This document shows, one piece after another, positions 1 to 11,431 of a DNA stretch of 64,000 nucleotides (positions within the stretch are counted from its first letter, which is position 1; every line of letters starts with the position of its first letter). Source of the stretch: Clitoria ternatea (lineage: Eukaryota > Streptophyta > Magnoliopsida > Fabales > Fabaceae); assembly GCA_037962975.1 (NCBI GenBank), contig CM075676.1:44750001-44814000 (forward strand). Direction: 5' to 3'. Position numbers and translations under genes: made by a program. The notes under the pieces were generated by a model. That model did not search any database. It saw nothing but the letters and a program-made list of their open reading frames with translations, and was not told the origin of the DNA.

Positions 1-1127
1 AATTGTTTAATCTTTTCGAAAATTCATTCGTCAAATACATATTCCTCCATAAACCCTGTTTAATTTAATTACGTTTTTTCTTCAAATCTTGATCCATCTA
101 TAGCCCTCATCTTAATCTATTATTTATTGGCCAAACGAATGAATTTTACGTCGATACAACTCATCAAATTTTGCTTTGAATTTGTTAAGAGATCTCATGT
201 ACAAGAATTATTAATATACATATGGATTAAATCTTCTCCCAAATTCCAATCTCACCTATTCATAACCCCAATTTTTTTCCCTTTGTATTTTGGCACTGAA
301 AAACATTTATTTTCTTGCGTTGAATATTGAACGATCGCATCGATTAACTATCACAGTTTAAGCAATCGCGTTTACTTAGCATTCATTTGACTGCGTACGA
401 CTCAGATTAGATGCAATTGTATAATTTTTGTTTGCCCCGCCTATTTTGTCCTCTTATGTTTGTCGATAGTTGTTTTTTACTTCCCCATTATATTATTATG
501 TGGTTCCTCTAATCTCTTATTAACTGCCACCTCCAATCACCTCGCAGATCAAATCAGTTGCTAAAAGATTGATCTATCTTAATTGTGATATATGACCCAG
601 AGTTATAGTAATCTATCCATCTCGAGTTGCAAAAAATTGGCCCACCAGTAAACCCTCGTATCAGTCCTTCTGATCTTGGCCGTCAAACACTTATTTCTTC
701 CACTTTGCTTATAATATTAACTTGTTCCCTAAAAAACAATAGTGCGTGATAACTTAATCCCTTCAAAACAAAAACAAGTAAATCGATGTAAAAAACTGTT
801 TTTAATTGATGTAAAAGAAGTTTTGGGATCAAATTTGTATCATAAACAACTGAATGATGTAAGTATCCAATACCCAAAATCTAGAACACTGATATGGAGA
901 TTTATTGATTAACCCAGTGAGGGTGCTGTTCAAGTGATGTATTTTGATTGTCTTTGTGCAAGATCTCTTAATTTTGAAATATATGTATAAAAAAGAAAAA
1001 ACTTAACTGCAAGAGCTGGTTCCAGAGTTATGTCAAATTGGATATATCAAAATTAGAGGTCTCTACTTAGTGATTGGAAGGAATCAATGATGAATTGAAA
1101 TTTTTTTGAAGGTTGAAAAGAGGAATT
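1..1127. other. upstream non-coding stretch
   Basis: No reading frame here has the length or composition of a gene, and no transposon ends were recognised. The sequence is AT-rich. The last few hundred bases presumably hold the promoter and 5' untranslated region of the small gene that starts at 1128. Short pyrimidine-rich stretches followed by AG, such as near 540-545, could be splice acceptors of a leader intron, but nothing decides this. Confidence 0.4.
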
Positions 1128-1418
1128 ATGGGGAGCAGCAAGGCACCAAGTTGGTCTGACCAATGGGGAACAGGAGGGTTTGGAAGTGAGCACTACTATG
1201 AGGAGGATGGGAAGTTGAAAAAGAGTGGGAGTAGCACGAAGATGGCAGATGCAAAAGCAGTGGCGTCAGCTGGGGTAGACAAGGCCAAAGCAGCAGCAAT
1301 TGTTGGTGCTGACAAGGCTAAATCAGCTGCTGTGGTGGGTGCCCAGAAGGTGAAAAGTGGCACCTCAGCTGGTCTCAAATGGGTTAAGAATCAGTACCAG
1401 AAAAGGACTGCCAAGTGA
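1128..1418 (+). CDS. small Ala/Lys-rich plant protein of unknown function (96 aa)
   Basis: Single-exon reading frame with ATG at 1128 and TGA at 1416-1418. The frame is open upstream to a TTG at 1113, but the ATG followed by GSSKAPSW is the natural start. The N-terminus (about residues 1-25) is rich in Gly, Trp and Ser (WSDQWGTGGFG). Residues about 40-75 hold an imperfect repeat of the type A-x-VGA-(D/Q)-KAKSA, which should form an amphipathic Ala/Lys helix. The tail is strongly basic (KSGTSAGLKWVKNQ then QKRTAK). No signal peptide, membrane segment or catalytic motif is visible. The layout matches, from memory, a family of short uncharacterised plant proteins with an N-terminal SKAPSW.DQW and a C-terminal GLKWVKN-type motif. 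I know of no established function and do not propose one. A non-random composition and a conserved-looking start argue that it is real. Confidence 0.72.
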   Translation: MGSSKAPSWSDQWGTGGFGSEHYYEEDGKLKKSGSSTKMADAKAVASAGVDKAKAAAIVGADKAKSAAVVGAQKVKSGTSAGLKWVKNQYQKRTAK

Positions 1419-2092
1419 AGTCACTCAGTGATCATCATCACCATATTGTTTTGCTTGGACAGTTTGATTCCATACATAGCTTTAGGTAATAGATAATACA
1501 TCATACATGTTGCTTTAGTAAGGTGGTCTGTTGTTTCTCTAGTTATTATGCTTTTGTGTTTGCTTTTTGATTTCTAGAACAACAATCCAGATTAATTTTG
1601 TCGTTTCTTGTTCTTTATAATTATACTTTTCATTTGTTTAGAGAAAATGTTGGATGATATAAACTCAGCCTTCGTGGTTTCTCAATGAACAGTTTTTAGG
1701 CATTTAAACCGTTAGTGACACTGCATTCATAATTTCGGGGTGATGTTTGGCTCTATGAATGTGGTTTAATACGACCCAAATCAACTAATGGAGTCGGATT
1801 CAGAAGCAGCTTTGCAATAAAAATTTCTGTGAGAAAAGTCGTATATAATATATTAATGGTATTCGTAAGGCAAGTAGGTTGGAAAATGCTTTTTGGAGAT
1901 AGAACGGATATATGTGATAGGTAATGTGATGTAATATCAGAGGGAAGCTCCTCAGGGGAAATCGTACACCTCATGGCATCTTGAGCTTGTTTAGTTTATT
2001 TATATTCTGTTGTAACATTAATTATAAAACTATAATTTTTTTTGTTTTAAAAATTTTGTAAGAAAAAAATAAAGACAAAAAAGAGGAACAAA
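1419..2092. other. 3' flank of the small gene, no further gene seen
   Basis: AT-rich sequence with several possible polyadenylation contexts after the stop at 1418. No supported gene or transposon end is seen until the hAT target-site duplication at 2093-2100. Confidence 0.4.
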
Positions 2093-2100
2093 ATTGGGTG

Positions 2101-3983
2101 CAGTGTTATCAAATATCGGCTATAGAGGCACTATAGCGTATCAGAAAATTTGCTTTCCGTGATGTATATCATAGCGGAAAATGCTATTTGGTTCATAGCG
2201 GGCGATATGACCTTAGCGGTGAAGTGGTTTTCTTTGTCCATATCACTTTTAAAGCTATGAGTAAATGAAAAGACACAGGTGTCTTACTGTTCAGTCTCTG
2301 TTTTAGATATTGTATGCTCTGTTTTTTTAGAATGTTCTTATAATTAGAGTTTATTCTTTCTTTTCCTATTCAAAGAAACTCTAGCCACCTTTTCCCTTGA
2401 TTGTGTCTCCCTCTAGTGAGGTCCACCTTTTGTGGGCAGTAACACCTTCTCTGGTAAGCACACATTTTCAGTCCTTGTTTTTGCCATCATTCACCCTGTG
2501 TGTGTTTTTTCAAAATTCTCCAAAACTATGTTTTCTTCTTTTCTCTCTCTCACTTAAAGACACTTTAGTCACCTCCTCCACAGACTGTCTTCCTCCGACG
2601 AGGTCCACCTTCTCCGACGACTATCCCTTCTCCAATAAGCACATATTTTAGTCCCTGTTTTATCTCTTTAATTTTTTTCTCTCATCAGAAGATGAGTTTG
2701 AAGAATATGCTTCATTTTCAGAGGGCAACAATGATAATGATGATTATATTGGGGAGGGGGAGCAGAATGAATATACTTTTGACATTTAAATTTTGATCCG
2801 GTCTGGATACCGGCCCCAAGGTTATCCGGTCTGGATACCGGTTCTAGGGACAAAAGGCCGTCTCAGCCTTCCTAGAAGTCAACCGGTATCCCAGGATAAT
2901 GATCCAGTCGGCAATATATTGAACCAATCCGGATACCGGCCCCAAGGTCAAGAAATCATCTAACCATCTTAGAGGACAACCGGTATCACAAGGTACTGAC
3001 CCGATCGGTAAATACACATTGCAAGTCTCTCCTACACCAGTCGTCCGAAGTAATGTTTGAGACGCCGGATGACTTATCCGCTCTCATTCATCTGTCACCT
3101 TTAACCGACTGCCCCAGAGTCATAACAAGGAAGGTACTCTGCACAGCGGAATGTCCCTTTCATTCACCAACAAGAGTGGGTACAATCACCAGCGGAATTT
3201 ACGGAAAAGGTAATTATCTTCCATCCCTGTGTCAGAATCGTACACTGATAATTCACCTACCCTCCTGACATACTCTGAATACTGGGCCACTCGGATTGTC
3301 TCTTTATACATGGCATCAGAACCTATGGCCCACTTGCACCCAACGATTCATCTTCCACGCTCAACTATGAATAACATGTTCCAATACACATGCAGGGGGT
3401 GACGTTGTCCTTACTCTCATTCTCACTATTATACTGCTTGAGTATTACCTGAGTTCATTTACACTCTTCTAACTTGAGCGTCGGAGAATCTTCGCAGGTG
3501 ACACCACCTGTCGCCCACACCAACGCGTGAGGTCGGTGTGAAGGATCTCCAGGACAACGAGACCGGTTTCTCTCACCGAGAGGTCGGATTACAGAGACCG
3601 GATACACACAGAACCGGTCTCCAACCTTATTTAACCCATACTCTTGTGACTGGCCCAACACCGGATCTCTTAGACCCCGGTTCAGGACAGAACAAATTTT
3701 TATCTTCTATTGTTTGTGTTTTCCTTGTTTTATTTTGAACTTCTAGGTTTATTATTATGTCAAGTTGAGATTTGATAATGAATGGAACCTTTTAAGTTTT
3801 TATTTTGATATAATATAGTCTTGCCTATGACTTTTAAGTAGTTATTGTGTGTAACTGTGTATATTTAACTAAATTTTTTTCAACTGTTTTACATCCGATA
3901 TTTGCTTGATACGCTATCCGCTATATAGCATATCGGTTATTTGGTTGTCCACTATGGACCGCTATGAAAAATTGATAACACTG
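2101..3983. mobile_element. non-autonomous hAT-type DNA transposon, interrupted by a solo LTR
   Basis: The ends are a perfect 12-bp terminal inverted repeat: CAGTGTTATCAA at 2101-2112 and TTGATAACACTG at 3972-3983. They are flanked by an 8-bp target-site duplication with one mismatch (ATTGGGTG at 2093-2100, GTTGGGTG at 3984-3991). Eight-base duplications are diagnostic of the hAT superfamily. Both subterminal regions are crowded with short motifs such as CTATAGCG, CATAGCGG and GCTATCCGC, which in hAT elements are the usual transposase-binding sites. Without the nested LTR and its duplicated site the element is about 977 bp, too short for a transposase gene. It must therefore have been moved in trans. 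Inside, two roughly 100-bp imperfect direct repeats sit near 2380-2485 and 2565-2665. Confidence 0.85.
2794..3694 (+). mobile_element. solo LTR of a Tat-type Ty3/gypsy element (901 bp)
   Basis: Starts TGATCCGGTC and ends GGTTCAGGACAGAACA, with a perfect 5-bp target-site duplication AATTT at 2789-2793 and 3695-3699. It reads as the reverse complement of the LTRs of the large element at 15328-38172, so this copy lies on the plus strand. Shared landmarks are the ACCGGTATC-type repeats and the core around 3476-3502, which reads CTTGAGCGTCGGAGAAT on this strand. No internal retrotransposon sequence follows, so the internal part and second LTR were probably removed by LTR-LTR recombination. It is longer than the 741-bp LTRs of the large element and is a different subfamily. 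Confidence 0.85.
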
Positions 3984-4100
3984 GTTGGGTGGTAAACTTT
4001 TTTTTATATCTATTAGTTTAACAATGGAATAAAATTTACTACTACAATATCATCCATCTGATTCTTACAATTTGATAAGCTCATTTAAGTATAACCAAAC

Positions 4101-4915
4101 TAAAGATGGCAATATGGGCCTGGCCCGCGGGCCGGTCATTTGGCCCGTCAAAATGGGCCAGGTCGGGCCAACCTCCAAAGCCTATTTTTTTTGAATAATC
4201 CTGATCCGTTTTGGCCCGTCCAAAAATAGGCCTTGACGGGCTGGGTTGGGCTGACCCGTTAGGCCTCTATTAAAAAATATGTTAATATATATTCTTTAAT
4301 ACTTAAGTTCTGTGATTTTTGTTGCAACATCGACCCAATTATATCCTTTGCTTTTGCGATTCTCTTCCTACAGGCCAATTTTTGCTCGACGCCCACACCT
4401 AACCAAGTTGCTTTTGCAATTCTCTTCCCATAGGCCAAAGTAGTTGCCAATACCCAACGACAGCCTGTTGCTCTCCCCCACATCTCTTGCTGTGCAATTT
4501 GCGATTCTCGTCCCACCACGCTGCTTGCTCCACGTTGCTTGCTCGAGTCTGCTCCACGTGAGTCACATTGTTGTGCGCGTCTTGCTTCACGTCCTGCTGC
4601 TCCACGCGAGGTTAATTTCTTAACCAACCAGCGAGTGTGCAATGCTTAAGATATTTGTCTCATTAATTATATAATAATTGCTTCATTTATGGTTTTACTT
4701 CTTAAGTTGTTCAGTGACAAATTGAAAAATGAAATGGCATGTATAATTTGGAGAGAGAAAATGGGCCGGCCCGTTTGGACCGCAGGCCACATGGAATACG
4801 GGTCAGGCCAATGTTTTTGGCCTATTTCCTATTCTAGACCGGCCCGGCCCGTATTTTGATAGGCTTATGTTGGCTTTGGCCCAGCTCGACCTTTTGACCC
4901 GTTTTGCCACCCCTA
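4101..4915. mobile_element. second hAT-like non-autonomous element with GGCCCG-rich ends
   Basis: The right end reads TTTTGCCACCCCTA. Its complement, TAGGGGTGGCAAAACGGG, is a very common plant hAT terminus. The left end (TAAAGATGGCAATATGGG, from 4101) is a degraded copy of it. Flanking 8-mers AACCAAAC (4093-4100) and AACTAAAA (4916-4923) match at six of eight positions, consistent with an old 8-bp duplication. Both subterminal zones are packed with GGCCCG and CGGGCC strings in opposite orientation. The interior (about 4260-4640) shows no transposase motif, and the minus-strand reading frame there (4259-4642) is low-complexity translation. Confidence 0.65.
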
Positions 4916-7358
4916 AACTAAAATAATCAACTTATAATTTTTCTCACTTTGTTTTAAACTTTTTTTGCTACTAACAACATCATGACCTCTCTTATGCTGA
5001 ATGTTGAACACTTCATTCAAATTCAGTTGTTGTATATGTTAAACAGGCTCAGTTTTATCACCAAGACTTTGGGTAAAAATCACCAAGTTCTTCACACTAA
5101 ATTGATATTGAAATAGGATATGAAGAATTAGAGTTGTTTCCCCCATGATAGAGAGGGACCCACATTATTCCCCCTTCTTCTTTATCTTAGGCGGAAATAT
5201 AGGAAACACTCACTCTCACGTCATCATGGGCTTGAACTTAAGGCCCCCACGTATTATTCATACTCTCACACAACTCACTATATAAATGGCCTTGAAGCCT
5301 TCCTATTGTAATTAAGTGATACATTTGAGCTAAAAAACCATAATCCCTAGAGCAATTCTCTAGGTTTTTTGTGCATTCTAGCTTTAGCGTGAACAAGAAT
5401 AAACAAAAATCAACTTGATTAGTACCGATTTGAATTATAAATGAGGTGTTTTAATGTTTACAATCTTAGAATGGATAAGAAATAAAAAATATATATTAAT
5501 TTTTATTAAAAATTATACTAGATCTAGATTGAAAATCACATCGGCATTACATTAATATTAGTTTTCAAAAACAAATTTCTTTTAATTTCTTATCATAGAC
5601 AAAGTTGAAGTTGGATTGATTTAAAAAACTCATTATAAATAATAAGTATAGAAGAGCTCAATTTCACATTAAAAAGTATAAATAAATTGTCTAACTAAGG
5701 GTGAATTTGCTATAGATTACTTTAATAATCAAATATATATTTTTCCGTGAATTCAAAAGTGTCTCATAATCAAAAGTTAAAAACTGATCTTTTTAAAATA
5801 TAGAGATTGTCAAAGTAGGTCTTATCTCTCCCAACAAAGATGAAGACTGATTATTTTTTGAACCTCTAGTAACAAATTTAAGACTCAATTATCTATCAAT
5901 AATGTTGAGCTTTGTTAATTAATAATTGATTATATCTATACTTAGTTATAACTATAATTGTATATTGAATGCGTTAGGTGAAAGATCTTTTAAAATAATC
6001 TATTTCACTTGCACTATTCAAAATAATAGAATACCATTTTAAGTTAAAATTATAAAAAACATATGAAATTATTTATGGTTATTGGATATGTATTTAAATT
6101 AATTAATTGATGAAGATAAAATATATATAAAAAAGTTGAGTGGAAAAGAATGTTTGTTTACAATTATAAATAACATAGAAACTCTGCTTATAAATTATAA
6201 TTTAAAATCAGATTGAAGTGTAGTACTTATAAAGAAAGTGTTTTTTTTAAAAACACTTAAAAATAAGTTTAAACAAACAGGCCCATTATAATATATAATT
6301 TTAAAAAAATCATATCTAAAAGATGATATTATAATCTTAAAAAAAACTATAACAAACATGCATTAATTATTAAAAAAAATCAACTTGTAGCGTCACTTAA
6401 TTTAAATTATATCAAAACTGGTGCTTAGAGCCAAGAATGTGCTAGACACACAATTTCAATACATTGTTTGTGCTAGAATGAAAAATTGACTGCAGAATGT
6501 AAAAGCAATTTTTCTATTGGAAAGAAATATCCAGCGTGTTACAGTGCATATAGAGTACTAACTACAAACATAACTTAAACAGAGTACTCACTACAAGAGC
6601 CAATGAAATTCGTACTTTAACAAACTACCGCAAAGGAGTTGGAAGCGTTGGATGAATGCCTTATCTCCTTGTTTACCCAACATGTCAAGTTTACATTCGA
6701 AATGGCAAAGGCCCCATGAAACTCGAGACATTTTAAAAACATCAAAGATTCATTATTAAAAATACATAAAAGATTAATCTGAATTAAGAAAAACAAAATA
6801 TAAGAGAACAAATCAAATAAAACTTATAAAGCTTTCACAATCACAATATTCTTAAATGAAATTCTAAAAAAATAATTAAATTCTAAAAATATTAGATCAA
6901 TTTTTTTAATCTCCCAAAATACACCATAAGACTAATCTCTATCCTAACTAAATAATAGGTCAATTTGAGTAAAAAAAACAAATAAGAAATCAAATCCAAT
7001 CAAAGCATCCAACCCTTCCAAATAAGAGACCAAAAGACTAATTTTACCAACCGGAAAATGAATATATACAACTTAAAACATGTTCTCTAAATATGTAACA
7101 CTGAAGAAAACTACTTTCTGGAATTTGAAAATCAGAGCGTTTTAGAGAAGCCAATATACCCTTTAACTTTTGCAATTCAGAACAATAGAAACACGATAAT
7201 TTTCAAATGAGGTCCCGTACACGTAACGGTTGACACCGACCAGTTAATGAACTTTACAAGAAACGAATAAAACCAGGGATTTTACAATTAAGCTGACTTC
7301 TTCATATTGGTCATATTTTAGGAAGTTCTATTCACATGGTTCCCCGTCATGAACTTTT
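4916..7358. other. AT-rich stretch with one promoter-like or LTR-like piece
   Basis: No gene is supported. At about 5140-5400 there is a GC-richer piece with a TATA box (ACTATATAAATGG near 5278) and downstream sequence that looks like a plant promoter or the U3/R part of a degraded LTR. No ends or target-site duplication could be found. At about 6225-6290 there is a palindromic AAACACTT / AAGTGTTT stretch followed by AAGTTTAAACAAACAGGCCC, which resembles one end of the MITE seen complete at 44703-44935. Confidence 0.35.
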
Positions 7359-9461
7359 TCAGATCAACAACCCGAATGTGTTCTCACCACTGTAAGTCAT
7401 ATATAGGAATCCATCTTCATCCTTATTTTCCTCATAAATTGCAGACATCATTGCCGCTGCATAAACAAAAATCACAGCTAAGTTCAGGGAATCAACTACT
7501 AGAATAACAGTTACAAATAACAAATTTTCACATAATTAACACAAACATACACAAAATAAATATATATTACCAGTCGGTGGTAAAATGTTCTTCACAAAAA
7601 TGAAGATGGCTTTCTCAGGACTCAGCTTGATTCTCTTCCGAACCACATACACAAACTGACCAACGGTCAAATCAGCAGGAACAAGATACCTATAATCATC
7701 CAAAAGGAAACAATAATGTACATTATAAACAAAGAGGAAACAAAGGAAATGAAGAAGATATGAATTTATATAAACTGATAAACTTTCAGATGATTGTCAA
7801 CATTTCAATATAACATTTTAAAACATAGAGCATGTGAAACACGCCCATACATATGCTAATGATCAACATTCCAGCCAAGTTACTAATTATCCTAAATTTT
7901 AAAGGGCACTTTTCACAAACAAACCTACATTTTACAATAAGACTCTACCATTAAACCAAAAGGCCATTGGACATTTAACATACTGTTAAGAAAAGTTTAG
8001 GTACACGTAACTCCCATCCATAAAACCACTGACCCACATTCTTATATTCATTGCTACACCCAAGCCTTAACTAAAAAGTAAAAATACTGCTTCACTGTAT
8101 GATCAAAATAGATTGGTAGTTAAACTTCCATATTGGCATCTACTGGTCGTGTCCATGAACTCATACAAAGCATATACTGATACATACAGCACAGAAGTAC
8201 TCCCTTTTTTCTCAAATTCAGATCACTGTTATTTTTAATATTATTTACCATTTACCATTTTCATATTCAAATTTATAATATTATTCAGAAAAGAAGACAA
8301 TACATACCCTCTGCTTCTTTACAGCATGCTAAAAGTAAATACTCATGTTTGCTAGCTAAGGAACATTCAATTTTGATGCCACAGGCATATAAAAGAAATA
8401 CATAAAGTTGACAGGGCTCAACCAAACCCCACAAAAAGAAAAAAACCACAATAGCTCAAGTCCAAGTAAGGTAAACCAGAAAAATATATATTTTACAAAA
8501 TTCATGGGGCCACTGGCATTCAGAAATCAAAACTTCATCCAGATAAAGCAGGGTATGTTTCATAAATAATGCTTAGAAAGATAATTGGAGAGTAGATAAA
8601 GTGTGCCAGTGAAAATTCCAAGGAATAGAGGAAACAAACTTTTTCTTATCAATTTCAGGAACATCACTCTTCTCTGCCCTTTCAACAATTACCTACATCA
8701 GAACGAAAACCAAAATAATAAGCAATAAACTATATATTGCCTGATTATATGCACACAGAAGAAATCAGGTCATACTGGAATTCTATCAGGATACTTCTCT
8801 CTTATCCGAGCTGCTTCAGCCTGTCTCCTTTCTGGCATGCAATGTTTGTATTAGAGAACATGTATTGGACCTAAATCACCTTATAGACACAACAGTTACA
8901 ACTTTACATGCACTTAGGAACAATCAACAATGTCTGGTTGATGTTGAGAGTTTTGCTTTTTCAAACCATGATTCCAGATCACTCATAAATGTGAAGGGGA
9001 AAAAAAATAGAGCACAACCTATGATGCATGGATGCGATACATATCCGATACTACACAAAAAGTAAAGTAACAGATTACATAGAAACCAAACATTGGAACA
9101 CATATGATCTGAACAAACAAAATCAAAAAAGTGCATTTTTTAGAGTTATAACATTGTTCATTTTCTACGCTAAGCTAAATAGTAGACGAAATTGAACAAG
9201 ATTGAGTAAAAGGTTTCATTTTCTAGGGCAGACACATTGCGGGGCTAAAGAATATAAATTTCACACGCCCAATTAAACCCGACATAACAAATTAAGCCTG
9301 TGCATGAAAATTCAAAAGAATCTTAAGGATCGTGTTGAATTTCCGATTAAAAAACGCACTATGGCGTATAAGGAAAATTGGCAAATCGATTGAAAGCAAA
9401 AATAAAATAAAGAGAGAAGCGAACCAAGTGGGTGTTCCATCTTGAATGAGCTCTTAGCCAT
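7359..9461 (-). CDS. ATG8: ATG8 autophagy ubiquitin-like protein, five coding exons (120 aa)
   Basis: Ubiquitin-like modifier that is cleaved by ATG4, joined to phosphatidylethanolamine and placed on autophagosome membranes, where it also binds cargo receptors. Coding exons on the minus strand are 9425-9461, 8776-8831, 8640-8692, 7571-7689 and 7359-7456. All junctions are GT-AG and the sum is 363 nt including TGA. The N-terminus is MAKSSFKMEHPLERRQ, followed by the ATG8 signatures [48 protein letters not shown] and MSAIYEE, then DGFLYMTYSGENTFG. The conserved C-terminal Gly follows Phe, with three residues (LLI) after it, so ATG4 processing would be needed. Length is normal for the family. 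A leader intron precedes the ATG. No defect is seen, and this appears to be a working gene. Confidence 0.95.
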
Positions 9462-9471
9462 GGCAACAATT

Positions 9472-9671
9472 CTGCAGCAGAGAATACGGGTTTAAAATTA
9501 AAAAAAAAATAAAATAAAATTAGAAACCTAATTAAGAAATTAGGGTTCGTTACGAAGGTAGCGCGATCGGTAGAAGGACGATATAAGTGAAAACGAAAAA
9601 GGAAAAAGGAAAAAGGAAAAACGTGAAGGAGATTTGGATTGTAAAATATATTAAAAAAGAAAAAAGTTTAC
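9472..9671 (-). other. 5'-UTR intron of ATG8
   Basis: On the minus strand a donor (TCTG then GTAAAC, from 9671) and an acceptor (CTGCTGCAG ending at 9472) frame a 200-bp intron that ends 10 bp before the ATG8 start codon. The upstream exon would be the leader at about 9672-9715. Leader introns are common in plant housekeeping genes and often raise expression. This is inferred from splice signals only. Confidence 0.6.
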
Positions 9672-9719
9672 CAGAATAGAGAGAAGGGTGAAGAAGAGAG
9701 AGAAAATGCGTTGGGTGAG

Positions 9720-10559
9720 ATCAGAGAAGAACAAACGATGAACTTCCCTGTAAGCAAAGGAAACCCTGTTTTATCATTCTCTGCAAAGCGACACCGTTTT
9801 CGAACTCCTGCCAGGGGCCAGCTACATATTGTTATGATTTTTAAAAAGTGTAAAATACATTTAAATATCCATTCTAATCTTATCAGCGGTGGAGCTTGAT
9901 TAAAATGTTATATGCTTCTCGTGTTTTATTTTATGGATGAAAATAAAACATCCATAAATTATTATATTTTTCGGATTGTTTTGAAAGAAAGATACCTATT
10001 ATTAATTATTAAATTTTTTAAAAAATCATTCTAATCTCTAATATCATGTGAATATTTTAAGTGTAATATATATCTGAGCTAGTAAAAACATTGAATTGGT
10101 TACGGAATCTCTTCATTGTGGTCAATCAATTTTTTTTAAAAGATAATTCATTCTTTAAATTTAACCTAGTTCTTATTTTTTTGGGATTATTTTAAATTTC
10201 AATACAATTTTTTTTATTAAAATGATCTCTTTATTTTTTTAAAGAGTTTTAAATAGGATATTTTTAAATGTTTTAAAATTGTCATCTAACTTTTTAAATG
10301 TTTCAATTTAAACTTTATATCAAATATTCATGAATGACATTAGATTATGTGGACCATTAATGTGGTTAAATGTTTATGTGTTTGTTGGACGTTAAGAATA
10401 TTTGAATTTATGTTTTTATTATGTTTATTTTAGGTTGAGTTATTTGACGTCAATTATAATTTTCAACTAACATACATCAAACTCTAACATAACATAATCA
10501 TACACTCATTAACTCAACCCGTAAAATATTACATTATGTGTCAAGGCTTGTGACTACTA
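9720..10559. other. ATG8 upstream region and AT-rich spacer
   Basis: Contains the presumed ATG8 promoter, read leftwards, and then AT-rich sequence up to the MULE tail. The plus-strand frame 9711-9899 overlaps the ATG8 leader and has no recognisable product. Confidence 0.35.
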
Positions 10560-10805
10560 TGACTAGATCCATCTTCAATCGTTGTAGGACAATTTCATTT
10601 ATTGACCTGGTTATCGACACAAACCACATTTATGGTAGAGTTCAGATTCAACCTAATATATCTCATTCCTTATTCTAGTCGACTTTGGTCACCCATTGGC
10701 ACATAACATATCTTCATCCAGAACAATAATACATGTTTGATTAACACGCAGGATTGACTCATCATTACCGATGGGATACCACTAGCACGTATAAGACTTT
10801 GCAAT
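10560..10805 (-). pseudogene. MULE transposase pseudogene, C-terminal piece
   Basis: Read on the minus strand, one frame gives PKSTRIRNE, then a stop, then VESELYHKCGLCR, a stop, and PG. This is the end of plant MuDR-type transposases, which have a GRPKSTRIRNE-like segment followed by a CGLCRQPGH-type zinc knuckle. Several stops are present. The piece is cut from the central part of the same gene by the solo LTR at 10806-11426. Confidence 0.7.
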
Positions 10806-11426
10806 TGAACTGGTCTGAACTGGGGTCAAGGATCCAGTGTGAGACCAGTCACAAATGTTTTATGTTTAGAGTAATGTATACATCGGTACAATGAGTATCT
10901 GGTATTGTGCCCTTTATCTCAATGGGAAATAAAGATCTTGGTGTCCTCGAGATCCTTCACACCAAGCTTTCGCGTTGATGAGGGCTGAAAGGTGGTGTTA
11001 CCTGCGAAGATTCTCCGACGCTCAAGTCAGTAACCAGAAAAGGAATTCACGTTTTCTGAAGCGTAAGTTTGAGAATGAGTCTAACGTACCAGAGTTGTGA
11101 AAATGTTGGTATTTATACGTGCGCATGCGGAGAATGGAGAGTTCTTTAGGGTTAGGGGACCAATCGTACACTGTGTCTGTACGATTCTGACACACGACGC
11201 GGGTGCCTTCGTGTCTCCTGCGAACGCTCCCCCCGTACCTATACCTTATACAATTTGTCGGGTGACATGGATGCTTTCCGGTGTGTAAGGTGCTGACCTA
11301 GACTTCCGGTATAGAAATGTATCTCATACAGACTCACAGTCTAAAGGTTTACCTGCGACACCGGTTAGCGAGTGAGATTAGGTGAAATTACCCTTTTACC
11401 CATGTGCCGGTATCGAGACTGGATCA
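10806..11426 (-). mobile_element. solo LTR of a Tat-type element inside the MULE pseudogene (621 bp)
   Basis: Begins TGAACTGGTCTGAACTGGGG and ends GAGACTGGATCA, flanked by a perfect 5-bp duplication GCAAT (10801-10805, 11427-11431). It aligns by eye with the LTRs of the 15328-38172 element: the GGGGTCAAG start, the AGATTCTCCGACGCTCAAGTC core at 11009-11029 and the ACCGGT-rich end. It is shorter and clearly diverged. No internal part remains. Confidence 0.85.
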
Positions 11427-11431
11427 GCAAT

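Noticed and set aside
1196..1378. 60-residue minus-strand frame
   Set aside because: It is the shadow of the Ala/Lys-rich gene on the other strand.
4259..4642. 127-residue minus-strand reading frame as a gene
   Set aside because: It lies inside a hAT-like element, starts and ends without gene-like context, and is a low-complexity translation (Gln/Arg/Ala).
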